From: CAIKMD01 sp963740675
GTDB taxonomy: Bacteria; Pseudomonadota; Alphaproteobacteria; ATCC43930; CGMCC-115725
Assembly (NCBI GenBank): GCA_963740675.1
Contig: CAVUFS010000004.1
Location: 620,001-684,000 of the forward strand
DNA: 64,000 nucleotides
Direction: 5' to 3'
Below are positions 7,936 to 16,015 of this stretch, one piece after another. Under the pieces are notes generated by a model. It did not search any database and was not told where the DNA came from. It saw only the letters and a program-made list of their open reading frames with translations. How positions within the stretch are numbered: the stretch's first letter is position 1; each line of letters opens with the position of its first letter. The position numbers and the translations under genes are program-made.

Positions 7936-9552
7936 ATGCAACGTTATTTCGCACTCATCATCGCGATGTTATGCGCGGTCGTCTCGGCTGTGCTGGTCGT
8001 CTGGTCGGCGATGTTCCTGATCCCCTTCGTCCTCGCCCTGGCGCTCTCCGCGGTCGGTGTCTGGGACATGCTGCAGACGAAGCACAGCCTGCGGCGGAAC
8101 TACCCGATCCTCGCCAATATCCGCTTCATGTTGGAGAAGATCCGGCCGGAGATCCGGCAGTACTTCCTCGAAAGCGATCTCGACGGCACGCCGTTCAATC
8201 GCTCGAAACGCGCAGTCGTCTACCAGCGTGCCAAGAGCCAGCTCGACAAGCGGCCCTTCGGCACCCAGCAGGACGTTTACGGCGACGATTTCGAGTGGAT
8301 CAATCACTCGCTTGCGCCGGTTCCACCTGTCGGCAGCGACTTCCGCGTCACGATCGGCGGCTTGCAATGCGGCAAGCCCTATTCTGCTTCGATCTACAAC
8401 ATCTCGGCGATGAGCTTCGGCTCGCTCAGCGCCAACGCGATCCGCGCGCTGAACAAAGGCGCCAAGCTCGGCAACTTCGCGCATGATACCGGCGAAGGCG
8501 GCTTCAGCCGCTATCACCGCGAATTCGGCGGCGACATCATTTGGGAAATCGCCAGCGGCTATTTCGGCTGTCGCAATGCCGATGGCACCTTCTCGCCCGA
8601 ACGCTTTGCCGAGAGCGCCGCCGATCCGCAGATCAAAATGATCGAGATCAAGCTGTCGCAAGGCGCAAAACCCGGCCATGGCGGCGTCCTGCCCGGACCT
8701 AAAGTCTCGGCGGAGATCGCCGCAGCACGCGGCGTGCCGCAGGGCATCGATTGCATCTCCCCCGCGCGTCACCCCGCTTTCTCGACGCCGATCGAGATGA
8801 TGCATTTCATCGCGCAACTGCGCGACCTGTCGGGCGGCAAGCCGGTTGGCTTCAAGCTCTGCATCGGCCATCCCTGGGAATTCATGGCGATCTGTAAAGC
8901 GATGCTGGAGACCGGCATCCGCGCCGACTACGTCGTCATCGACGGCAAGGAAGGCGGCACGGGCGCGGCGCCCCTCGAATTCACCGACCATGTCGGCACG
9001 CCGCTGCGCGAGGGCCTGAGCTTTGCGCATAACTGCCTGATCGGCGCCGGCTTGCGCGACAGTATCCGCATCGGCGCCGCCGGCCGCATCATCACCGGCT
9101 TTGACATCGCGCGTGCCCTCGCGCTCGGCGCCGATTGGTGCAACGCCGCGCGCGGTTTCATGTTCGCGCTCGGCTGCATCCAATCGCAATCCTGCCACAC
9201 CGACAAATGCCCGAGCGGCGTCGCGACGCAAGACCCGCTGCGCCAAAGAGCACTGATCGTTCCCGACAAGGCGGAACGCGTGCGCCGCTTCCACGACAAT
9301 ACCCTCGCCGCGCTGGCAGAGCTGATCGGCGCCGCAGGCCTCGAACATCCGAACGAGATCACGCCGCATCACATCCTGCGCCGCATCTCGCAAGCCGAAG
9401 TCAGTAGCTTTGCCGAGATCTATCCGCGGCTCGAGCCCGGCGCGCTACTCAACGGCAGCGCGGGAGGTTTCTATGCCGGCAATTGGGCGCTGGCCGATGC
9501 AAGCAGCTTTGTCCCGCGCCCGGTGAAGCGCGTGCTGATGGAAGCTATTTAA
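7936..9552 (+). CDS. FMN-binding glutamate synthase-like protein
   Basis: 538 residues. An N-terminal hydrophobic stretch (about residues 5-45) suggests membrane attachment. The rest is the FMN-binding barrel of glutamate synthase: ISAMSFGSLSANAIRALNKGA, HDTGEGGFSRYH, KLSQGAKPGHGGVLPG, and DGKEGGTGAAP. A cysteine set in GCIQSQSCHTDKCPSGV has the C-x5-C-x4-C spacing of the iron-sulfur cluster in GltB. It lacks the glutaminase and C-terminal GltB domains, so it is the stand-alone type whose physiological substrate is unclear. I chose the ATG at 7936, behind GGGGGACAG, over the in-frame TTG at 7918. It overlaps the convergent next gene by eight bases. Confidence 0.88.
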   Translation: MQRYFALIIAMLCAVVSAVLVVWSAMFLIPFVLALALSAVGVWDMLQTKHSLRRNYPILANIRFMLEKIRPEIRQYFLESDLDGTPFNRSKRAVVYQRAKSQLDKRPFGTQQDVYGDDFEWINHSLAPVPPVGSDFRVTIGGLQCGKPYSASIYNISAMSFGSLSANAIRALNKGAKLGNFAHDTGEGGFSRYHREFGGDIIWEIASGYFGCRNADGTFSPERFAESAADPQIKMIEIKLSQGAKPGHGGVLPGPKVSAEIAAARGVPQGIDCISPARHPAFSTPIEMMHFIAQLRDLSGGKPVGFKLCIGHPWEFMAICKAMLETGIRADYVVIDGKEGGTGAAPLEFTDHVGTPLREGLSFAHNCLIGAGLRDSIRIGAAGRIITGFDIARALALGADWCNAARGFMFALGCIQSQSCHTDKCPSGVATQDPLRQRALIVPDKAERVRRFHDNTLAALAELIGAAGLEHPNEITPHHILRRISQAEVSSFAEIYPRLEPGALLNGSAGGFYAGNWALADASSFVPRPVKRVLMEAI

Positions 9553-10873
9553 AGAATCGGTTTTCGGGCCGCGGCACGCCGAGATTCTCGCGCAAGGTCG
9601 CGCCTTCATAGGCACGGCGGAAGATGCCGCGACGCTGCAGCTCGGGTATGACGCGCTCGACGACATCGTCGAGCCCTTCCGGTAGATAGGGGAATTGCAG
9701 CGTGAAGCCGTCGCTGGCGCGCGCTTCGAGCCATTCTTCCATCTTGTCCGCGATCATCTTCGGCGTGCCGAGGAAAGAGAGCCCGCCATGACCGCCCATG
9801 CGTTGTGCGAGTTGGCGCACCGTGAGGTTCTCGCGCTTGGCGCGCTCGATGGCGCGCTCGCGCCCGCTTTTACTGGCATTCGATTCCGGAATTTCGGGCA
9901 GCGGTCCGTCGGGATCGAATTTCGACGCATCGGTGCCGAGCGCGATCGAGAGCGAGGCGATCGCGCTTTCGTAATAAACGAGGCTGTCGAGCTTGGCGCG
10001 CTTCGCCTCCCCCTCGTCGAGTGAATCGCCGACATAGAGCATCACGCCGGGCAGGATCTTCACATGCTCGGGATTGCGCCCGGCTTTCTCGGCGCGGCCT
10101 TTCACATCGGCGCAGAATTCGCGGCCGGCATTGATATTCGGCAGCGCGGTGAAAACCGCGTCGGCAACCTCGGCACAAAGCTGGCGTCCAGAATCGGACG
10201 CGCCCGCCTGCACGATCGCCGGCCAGCCTTGCACCGGCCGCGCGATATTGAGCGGCCCGCGCACGTTGAAATATTTGCCGTGATGATCGAGGACGTGGAG
10301 CTTTTCGGGATCGAAGAACACGCCGCGCTCGGTGTCGCGGATGAACGCGTCGTCGGCCCAGCTATCCCACAAACCTGTCACGACATCGTAGAATTCGCGC
10401 GCGCGGTCATAGCGCTCGTCGTGCTCCATGTGATCCTCGTGGCCGAAATTCTTCGACGCATCGGGGTTGGAAGTGGTGACGATGTTCCAACCGGCACGAC
10501 CCTCGCTGAGATAATCGAGCGAGGCAAAACGCCGGGCGACGTGATAGGGCTCGTCATACGTCGTCGAGCCGGTGGCAATGAGCCCCAAATGCTTGGTCTT
10601 CATCGCCAGCGCCGACAGCAACGTCATCGGCTCGAAGGAAGTCGTGGTCTGGCCGCGGATGAGGGCATCCATCGGCTGATTCAACACGGCGAGATGATCG
10701 GCCATGAAGAAAGCATCGACGCAGCCGCGCTCCAGTGTCTGCGCAAACCGTGTGATATGGGCGAAATTGAAATTCGCGTCCGGGAACGCGCCGGGATAGC
10801 GCCAGGCTGCGGTATGAAGACTGACCGGGCGCATGAAGGCCGCAAGGCGCAGCCGGCGTTTCTCGCTCATCAT
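9545..10873 (-). CDS. LLM flavin-dependent monooxygenase, NtaA/SnaA/DszA type
   Basis: 442-residue bacterial-luciferase-like enzyme that oxidises a substrate with O2 and reduced FMN supplied by a separate reductase. The N-terminus LRLAAFMRPVSLHTAAWRYPGAFP, the segment VDAFFMADHLAVL, SEGRAGWNIVTTSNPDASKNFG and GWPAIVQAGASDSGRQLCAEVADAVF are hallmarks of the nitrilotriacetate/dibenzothiophene-sulfone monooxygenase group. The substrate cannot be assigned. Its start overlaps the stop of the upstream aminopeptidase gene by four bases (ATGATGA; either of two adjacent Met codons could start), so the pair is probably one operon. Confidence 0.9.
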   Translation of the reverse strand: MMSEKRRLRLAAFMRPVSLHTAAWRYPGAFPDANFNFAHITRFAQTLERGCVDAFFMADHLAVLNQPMDALIRGQTTTSFEPMTLLSALAMKTKHLGLIATGSTTYDEPYHVARRFASLDYLSEGRAGWNIVTTSNPDASKNFGHEDHMEHDERYDRAREFYDVVTGLWDSWADDAFIRDTERGVFFDPEKLHVLDHHGKYFNVRGPLNIARPVQGWPAIVQAGASDSGRQLCAEVADAVFTALPNINAGREFCADVKGRAEKAGRNPEHVKILPGVMLYVGDSLDEGEAKRAKLDSLVYYESAIASLSIALGTDASKFDPDGPLPEIPESNASKSGRERAIERAKRENLTVRQLAQRMGGHGGLSFLGTPKMIADKMEEWLEARASDGFTLQFPYLPEGLDDVVERVIPELQRRGIFRRAYEGATLRENLGVPRPENRFFK

Positions 10874-12687
10874 CTCACCTTTGCAGCAAAGGACGGGTTA
10901 CTTGCGCCAGCCATCGCAGCCGTCGCCGCATCGACCAGCGGCGTCAGCGTCTCGCGCACCCGCGCATGATAGTCATCGAGCCACGCGATCTCTTGCGGCG
11001 CGAGCAGCGACGGCTCGATCGCTTCGCGATCGATCGGCGCCAGCGTGATGGTCTCGAAGCCATAAATCTCGCGCCCCGCCTCGCCGAGCCCATCGCGCTT
11101 CTCGACGACGACGAGATTCTCGATGCGAATGCCATAAGCGCCGGTTTTGTAATAGCCGGGCTCGTTCGAGACGATCATACCCGGCATCAGCGCTTGGCTG
11201 TTCGGCAATTTCGAGATGCGCTGCGGCCCTTCATGCACGCCGAGATACGAGCCCACGCCGTGACCGGTGCCATGATCGTAATCGAGCCCCGCCTGCCACA
11301 GCGACGCGCGCGCCAGCGCATCGAGCTGCGATCCACTCGTGCCCTTAGGAAAAGCGCACGTCGCTAGAGCGATGTGCCCTTTGAGCACGCGGGTGAAGCG
11401 ATCCTTCATCTCGGCGCTCGGCTTGCCGATGGCCACCGTGCGCGTCACATCCGTCGTGCCATCGAGATACTGCGCGCCGGAATCGACGAGATAGAGGCTG
11501 CCCGGCTCGAGCACGCGCTCGGTCGCCTTGCTGGCGTGATAGTGGACGATCGCGCCGTTCGGCCCCGCGCCTGAGATCGTCGGAAAGCTGAGATCGCGGA
11601 AATTCATACCCGGACGGCGGAATTCTTCGAGCCGGTCTGAGACATCGATCTCGCGCAGCCTGCCCGAGCCCGCCTCGCGCGAAAGCCAGGCGAGGAAGGA
11701 GCTGAGCGCCGCGCCGTCGCGGCGATGCGCTTCGCGTGTGCCGTCGAGCTCGACCGCGTTCTTGCAGGCTTTCGGCAATTGGCAGGGATCGGCCCCGCGG
11801 ACCGCCGCATCGCCGAGCCGGTCGAACACCCAAGCCGCCGAGAGTGTTGGATCGGCAAGCACGCATTTCTTGTCCGCCCCGAGCTTTTCCAGGAACGCAC
11901 CGAAGCCATCCGGATCCGCGATCCGCACCGCATTGCCGAGATGCGCCGGCAATTCCGGCGTCAGCTTGCGGCGGTCGATGAAAAGATCGACCGATTCATC
12001 GCGATGGAGCACAGCAAAGCTGAGCGGTAGCGGCGTATGCGGCACGTCGCCGCCGCGAATGTTGAGCAGCCACGCGATCGAATCCGGCGCGGTCAGCACC
12101 ACCGCATCGACACTTTGTGCGGCGAGGCTCGCGGCGATCCGCGTGCGCTTCGCCGCCGCGGTCTCGCCGGCGAAGCGGATGTCGTGCGGCAGGACCGGCG
12201 CGGTCGGCGGCGCCGGCCGGTCGGTCCACACCGCATCGATCGCGTTGCTGTCGAGCGGTACCAGCTTGCCGCCGGCTTTCTCGGCCGCCGTGCGATAGCG
12301 TGCGACCTCGCCGAGCGTATGCAGCCGCGGGTCGTAACCGAGCGACTTGCCGGGTTTCAGACTGGCCTCGATCCAAGGCCCGGCCGGCTGGTCACTGATG
12401 TGGCGGTGTTCGAAGAGCCGGCCGTCGACTTCGGTGGCGGCTTGGAGGGTGTAGCGGCCATCGACGAAGATTGCCGCCCGGTCCTTGAGGACGATCGCCA
12501 GCCCGGCCGAGCCGGTGAAGCCCGTTAACCACGCCAGGCGCTGGGCTGAATCGGGGACGTATTCGCCCTGATACTCGTCGGTCCGGGGTACCAGGAACCC
12601 CTCGACGCCGCGCCGCACCAGCTCGGCCCGTAGCCGCACCAGCCGTTCCGCCGTTCCTTCCCGGCCAACCGGGCGTCCGTCATCCAT
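10870..12687 (-). CDS. pepP: Xaa-Pro aminopeptidase (aminopeptidase P, M24 family)
   Basis: Cytoplasmic metallopeptidase of 605 residues that removes an N-terminal residue preceding proline. The long three-domain form is visible: two creatinase-like N-terminal domains and a pita-bread catalytic domain. Metal ligands are present in YLVDSGAQYLDGTTDVTRT (two Asp), GTGHGVGSYLGVHEGP (His) and NEPGYY ... GIRIENL (two Glu). I chose the ATG at 12687, behind CGGAGGTCGG, rather than the upstream in-frame Met at 12756. It is followed with a four-base overlap by a flavin monooxygenase gene. Confidence 0.93.
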   Translation of the reverse strand: MDDGRPVGREGTAERLVRLRAELVRRGVEGFLVPRTDEYQGEYVPDSAQRLAWLTGFTGSAGLAIVLKDRAAIFVDGRYTLQAATEVDGRLFEHRHISDQPAGPWIEASLKPGKSLGYDPRLHTLGEVARYRTAAEKAGGKLVPLDSNAIDAVWTDRPAPPTAPVLPHDIRFAGETAAAKRTRIAASLAAQSVDAVVLTAPDSIAWLLNIRGGDVPHTPLPLSFAVLHRDESVDLFIDRRKLTPELPAHLGNAVRIADPDGFGAFLEKLGADKKCVLADPTLSAAWVFDRLGDAAVRGADPCQLPKACKNAVELDGTREAHRRDGAALSSFLAWLSREAGSGRLREIDVSDRLEEFRRPGMNFRDLSFPTISGAGPNGAIVHYHASKATERVLEPGSLYLVDSGAQYLDGTTDVTRTVAIGKPSAEMKDRFTRVLKGHIALATCAFPKGTSGSQLDALARASLWQAGLDYDHGTGHGVGSYLGVHEGPQRISKLPNSQALMPGMIVSNEPGYYKTGAYGIRIENLVVVEKRDGLGEAGREIYGFETITLAPIDREAIEPSLLAPQEIAWLDDYHARVRETLTPLVDAATAAMAGASNPSFAAKVR

Positions 12688-12911
12688 TTTCCGACCTCCG
12701 TAACCCGTCGAGCCTAGCGCGAAACCGCCCGGCAGCCCAATCCTGCCACCTCCCACCCGAGAAGATGGGGTCTAAAGGCCTGGAAAACAGCCGGATATGC
12801 GGCGGGCGTATGGCTGGGTTCGAATCTTGCGCCTTTAACAATTCGGCAGAAAGGCTTACCTATTGTGCAACGCAGCACAGAGACACGTCTATGTTCTTTA
12901 AGGAGTTGGAA

Positions 12912-13139
12912 ATGCTCAATCTTGTTCTTTCCGGTCTGCAACATCTTCAGGCGGCCTATCAAGGCTGGCGGCGTCGCCAGGCGGCCTACGACGAGCTCAG
13001 CGCCCTCGACGATCGCTCGCTTGCCGATATCGGCATCACCCGGGCGGACATCCCCTACCTGTTCTCGCGCGACGTCCATGAGGCGGCTCGGGCGCAGGCG
13101 GCGGGTCTGGCGCAGAACGACAACCGCCGGGCGGCTTAA
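12912..13139 (+). CDS. DUF1127 small protein
   Basis: 75 residues. It carries the arginine-rich DUF1127 pattern: GWRRRQAAYDELSALDDRSLADIGITRADI, then a short tail. Related small proteins in alphaproteobacteria are reported to bind RNA or act in stress and phosphate responses; the role here is unknown. The start at 12912 is chosen because AAGGAGTTGGAA sits immediately upstream. In-frame starts at 12891 and 12765 lack that support. It is divergent from the aminopeptidase gene (224-bp gap). Confidence 0.85.
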   Translation: MLNLVLSGLQHLQAAYQGWRRRQAAYDELSALDDRSLADIGITRADIPYLFSRDVHEAARAQAAGLAQNDNRRAA

Positions 13140-13153
13140 GTCAGTCGGACCGT

Positions 13154-13178
13154 AGGCGAGGGCCAACCGCCCTCGCCT
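13154..13178 (+). terminator. hairpin after the DUF1127 gene
   Basis: A perfect 10-bp stem (AGGCGAGGGC at 13154-13163 and its complement at 13169-13178) with the five-base loop CAACC begins 15 bases after the DUF1127 stop. No run of Ts follows, so it may act as a weak or factor-assisted terminator. Confidence 0.5.
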
Positions 13179-13237
13179 CTGCGCGGCCTCGCTTGCTAGC
13201 GCTTGCTGCAAAATTCGGGGACGTGCAAAATCAGGCC

Positions 13238-14227
13238 ATGGCCCATACCCATCATGGCCAAGAGCACGAGCATCACCACGATCATGACCACGCCGATCAT
13301 GGCCACCATAGCCATGATCATCACGGGCATGATCACCATCGCCATTTAGGCGGCGATCTCGGCCTCGTTTTCGCGATCTCGATCGCGCTCAATCTCGGCT
13401 TTGTCCTCATCGAAGGCATTTTCGGCTTCATCAGCCACTCGATGGCGCTGCTCGCCGATGCCGGACACAATTTCAGCGACGTTCTCGAACTCGTCGCGGC
13501 TTGGGGCGCCAGCGTCCTCGCCGCGCGGCGGCCGAGCGCGCGTTACACCTATGGGCTGCGCAGCTCTTCGATTCTCGCCGCGCTTCTCAACGCCATCGTT
13601 CTGCTGATCGCCGTCGGCGGCATCGTCGTCGAGGCCGTGCAGCGCCTCGTCACTCCAGCCCCGGTCGGTGGCGTCACGATCATCATCGTCGCCTGCGCCG
13701 GCGTCGCCGTGAACGGCCTGGCGGCGCTGATGCTGGGACATCGCCATCACGGCGACCTCAATATCAAAAGCGCTTATGCGCATATGCTGGCCGACGCGCT
13801 GGTCAGCATCGGCGTTGCCCTCTCCGGCGTGGTGATCCTCTGGACCGGCTGGCTGTGGATCGACCCCGCGGTCAGCATCGTGGTGTCCGCCGTGATCGTC
13901 CTCGGCACCTGGCGCTTGCTCCGCCACTCGCTCGACATGGCTCTGCATGCCGTCCCACCGGGCATCGACCCCGCCGCGGTGCGCGCGCAACTACTCGAGA
14001 TTCCGGGCGTGAGCGAAGTGCATGATCTGCACATCTGGCCGATGAGTACGACCTCGACGGCGTTGACCGCGCATCTCATTATGCCGGCAGGTCACCCGGG
14101 CGATGCTTGCCTTTCCGATGTCGCCACGGCGCTACGAAAGCACTTCGGCATCGAGCATGCGACGATCCAAGTCGAGACCGGCGATCCGGCGCATCCCTGC
14201 GTATTGGTGCCGGATAGCGTCGTCTAG
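13238..14227 (+). CDS. cation diffusion facilitator, zinc/cobalt/cadmium efflux (CzcD-like)
   Basis: Inner-membrane divalent-metal/proton antiporter of 329 residues. The N-terminal 36 residues are extremely His/Asp-rich (MAHTHHGQEHEHHHDHDHAD and onward), a cytoplasmic metal-binding tail. Six membrane segments follow, with the paired metal-site motifs LADAGHNFSDVL and AHMLADALVSIG, and a C-terminal ferredoxin-like domain (ISGVSEVHDLHIW-type sequence: IPGVSEVHDLHIWPMS). I chose the ATG at 13238 because it begins exactly at the His-rich tail; an in-frame Met at 13193 lies inside the preceding intergenic sequence. It converges on uppP, 10 bases away. Confidence 0.93.
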   Translation: MAHTHHGQEHEHHHDHDHADHGHHSHDHHGHDHHRHLGGDLGLVFAISIALNLGFVLIEGIFGFISHSMALLADAGHNFSDVLELVAAWGASVLAARRPSARYTYGLRSSSILAALLNAIVLLIAVGGIVVEAVQRLVTPAPVGGVTIIIVACAGVAVNGLAALMLGHRHHGDLNIKSAYAHMLADALVSIGVALSGVVILWTGWLWIDPAVSIVVSAVIVLGTWRLLRHSLDMALHAVPPGIDPAAVRAQLLEIPGVSEVHDLHIWPMSTTSTALTAHLIMPAGHPGDACLSDVATALRKHFGIEHATIQVETGDPAHPCVLVPDSVV

Positions 14228-14237
14228 CGACGTCGCC

Positions 14238-15077
14238 TCAACCGAGGAAGAACAACAGCCCCAGCGACGACAGCCCGAACGCCACGCAGTAATAGGCGAA
14301 GGGATCGAGTGCTTGGAAATCGTGGCGCCCGAAATAACGCATCAGGAACCAGGTGCTGAGATAGGCCATGATGCCGGCGACGATGCCGGCGATCCACGCC
14401 ACCGGCCCGATCGCGGCCGCCGCGCCGTCATGCAGAAGATGCGGCACTTCGAGCACGCCGGCGCCGAGGATCACCGGCGTCGCGATCAGGAAAGAGAAAT
14501 GCGCCGACTCCTTATGGTGCAGGCCGAGCATCAGCCCGCCCACCATCGTCGAGCCCGAGCGCGAAATGCCGGGGATTAGCGCCGCGGCCTGGGTGCAGCC
14601 GATGATGAAGGCGCCAAGCCAGGTGAGCTGGCGCAAATTGCCCGTGCCGCCGCGGCGGCGTAGCCGCTCGGCGATGAACAGCACGCCGCCGTTGACGATG
14701 AGGAAGAAGGCCGCAACTGTCGGCGCGCCGAAGAGCGCCTTGAGCGGCTTTTCCAGGGCAAAGCCCAAAATCGCCGCCGGAATCGTCGCGATGATGATCA
14801 TCCAGAGCAGCCGCCATTGCGCGCGGCGCTCGTCGCCGGGCCCGACACCGATGAACGCGAGCAGGATGCCGATCCAATCGCGCCAGAAATAGATCAGCAG
14901 CGCCGCGGCCGTGCCGAGATGCAGCACGACGAGGAAGGGCAAAAAGCCTTCCGCCGATTGGTCGATGTCCCAGCCGAGCAGTTTCGGCAGGACGACGGCG
15001 TGACCGAGGCTCGAGACCGGAAAGAGCTCGGTGACGCCTTGGATGACGGCGATGAAAAGAGCTTGGAGGAGGCTCAT
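14238..15077 (-). CDS. uppP: undecaprenyl-diphosphatase UppP (BacA)
   Basis: Membrane phosphatase of 279 residues that recycles undecaprenyl pyrophosphate for peptidoglycan and polysaccharide synthesis and gives low-level bacitracin resistance. Motif 1 is TELFPVSSLGHAVVLP (about 16-31; most homologues have SSTGH, here SSLGH), and motif 2 is IPGISRSGSTMVGGL. Eight or so hydrophobic segments are visible. The start overlaps the prmA stop by four bases, making it the last gene of an uvrD-prmA-uppP unit. Confidence 0.93.
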   Translation of the reverse strand: MSLLQALFIAVIQGVTELFPVSSLGHAVVLPKLLGWDIDQSAEGFLPFLVVLHLGTAAALLIYFWRDWIGILLAFIGVGPGDERRAQWRLLWMIIIATIPAAILGFALEKPLKALFGAPTVAAFFLIVNGGVLFIAERLRRRGGTGNLRQLTWLGAFIIGCTQAAALIPGISRSGSTMVGGLMLGLHHKESAHFSFLIATPVILGAGVLEVPHLLHDGAAAAIGPVAWIAGIVAGIMAYLSTWFLMRYFGRHDFQALDPFAYYCVAFGLSSLGLLFFLG

Positions 15078-16015
15078 TTTGAGCGGTGCTTTCTCACGGA
15101 GCGAAAAAGAGATGAGCGGCCACGGCCGAGCACGAGCGTCGACCAGCCATCGATGACAATACGCTGTCGCAAACTCAAACCCGCGATGCGATGCGCCGCG
15201 AGCACGGCGGGTTCCTGATAAGCAAGCAAGCCGGAGAGCACAGCGATGCCGCCCGGCCTCAGCGCGCGACGCAGATCGGCCGCCATACGCTCGAGCGGCC
15301 GGGCGAGAATGTTCGCGAGCACCAGATCATAGGGCCGGCGCTGCATCACCCCGCGATCGCGATAGCCGTTGCTGCGGCCGACGGCGACCAGCGGCGCGAC
15401 ACCATTGCGGCGGATGTTATGTGCCGTGACCCGCACCGATTCCGGATCGATGTCGCGCGCGATGACGCGGCGGCGCCAACGCTTGGCCGCGCCCATCGCA
15501 AGGATGCCGGTGCCGGTACCCATATCGAGAATGCGATGCGGCCCGCGCGCGGATACAGCATCAACCATGGTGAGGCAGCCGCGCGTCGTCGCATGCTCAC
15601 CGGTACCGAACGCCGTCGCGGCATCGATCTCGAGCGCGATGCGGCCGGGCGGAATGCGGCCCTTGAAATGCGAGCCGTGAATGAAGAAGCGACCGACCGA
15701 AAGCGGCTGGAAGCTCGCCTGATTGATGCTGACCCAATCGCGACGCGGCAGCTTTTCCCAGAGCGGCTCGGGCGGCGGCCCGGCGAAATCGAGCCAAACC
15801 AGTGCCAGCCGTGCCAGCAAAGGGCCGCGATCGGGTTTATCGCGCGCGAAACCTTCGACGCACCACGGCCCGCCATCGTGTTCCTCGAACACGCTGACGG
15901 CTTCGAAATCGCCAAAAGCATCGGTCACAGCCGCGGCAGCGGCCGCATCGGGCGCGGCCAGCGACACGCGCCAGAGCCCTTCGGCGGCGGATAGTCGTTC
16001 AGGCTTTCGCAACAA
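15074..16015 (-). CDS. prmA: ribosomal protein L11 methyltransferase
   Basis: SAM-dependent enzyme of 313 residues that trimethylates ribosomal protein L11. The SAM-binding motif is ILDMGTGTGILAMGAAKR (about 166-183), followed by RDIDPESVRVTAHNIRRNG and DLVLANILARPL, both diagnostic for PrmA. The upstream DAATAFGTGEHATTRGCL stretch is also conserved in the family. Its start lies 17 bases inside the end of the helicase gene and its stop overlaps uppP, so expression is tied to both. Confidence 0.92.
   Translation of the reverse strand: MLRKPERLSAAEGLWRVSLAAPDAAAAAAVTDAFGDFEAVSVFEEHDGGPWCVEGFARDKPDRGPLLARLALVWLDFAGPPPEPLWEKLPRRDWVSINQASFQPLSVGRFFIHGSHFKGRIPPGRIALEIDAATAFGTGEHATTRGCLTMVDAVSARGPHRILDMGTGTGILAMGAAKRWRRRVIARDIDPESVRVTAHNIRRNGVAPLVAVGRSNGYRDRGVMQRRPYDLVLANILARPLERMAADLRRALRPGGIAVLSGLLAYQEPAVLAAHRIAGLSLRQRIVIDGWSTLVLGRGRSSLFRSVRKHRSK

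Noticed and set aside
7969..9393. 474-residue minus-strand frame opposite the glutamate synthase-like gene
   Set aside because: Shadow of a well-supported gene; no domain, no RBS.
13241..13345. Repetitive CAT/CAC-rich stretch as a tandem repeat element
   Set aside because: It encodes the His-rich metal-binding tail of the cation efflux protein, so coding constraint explains it.
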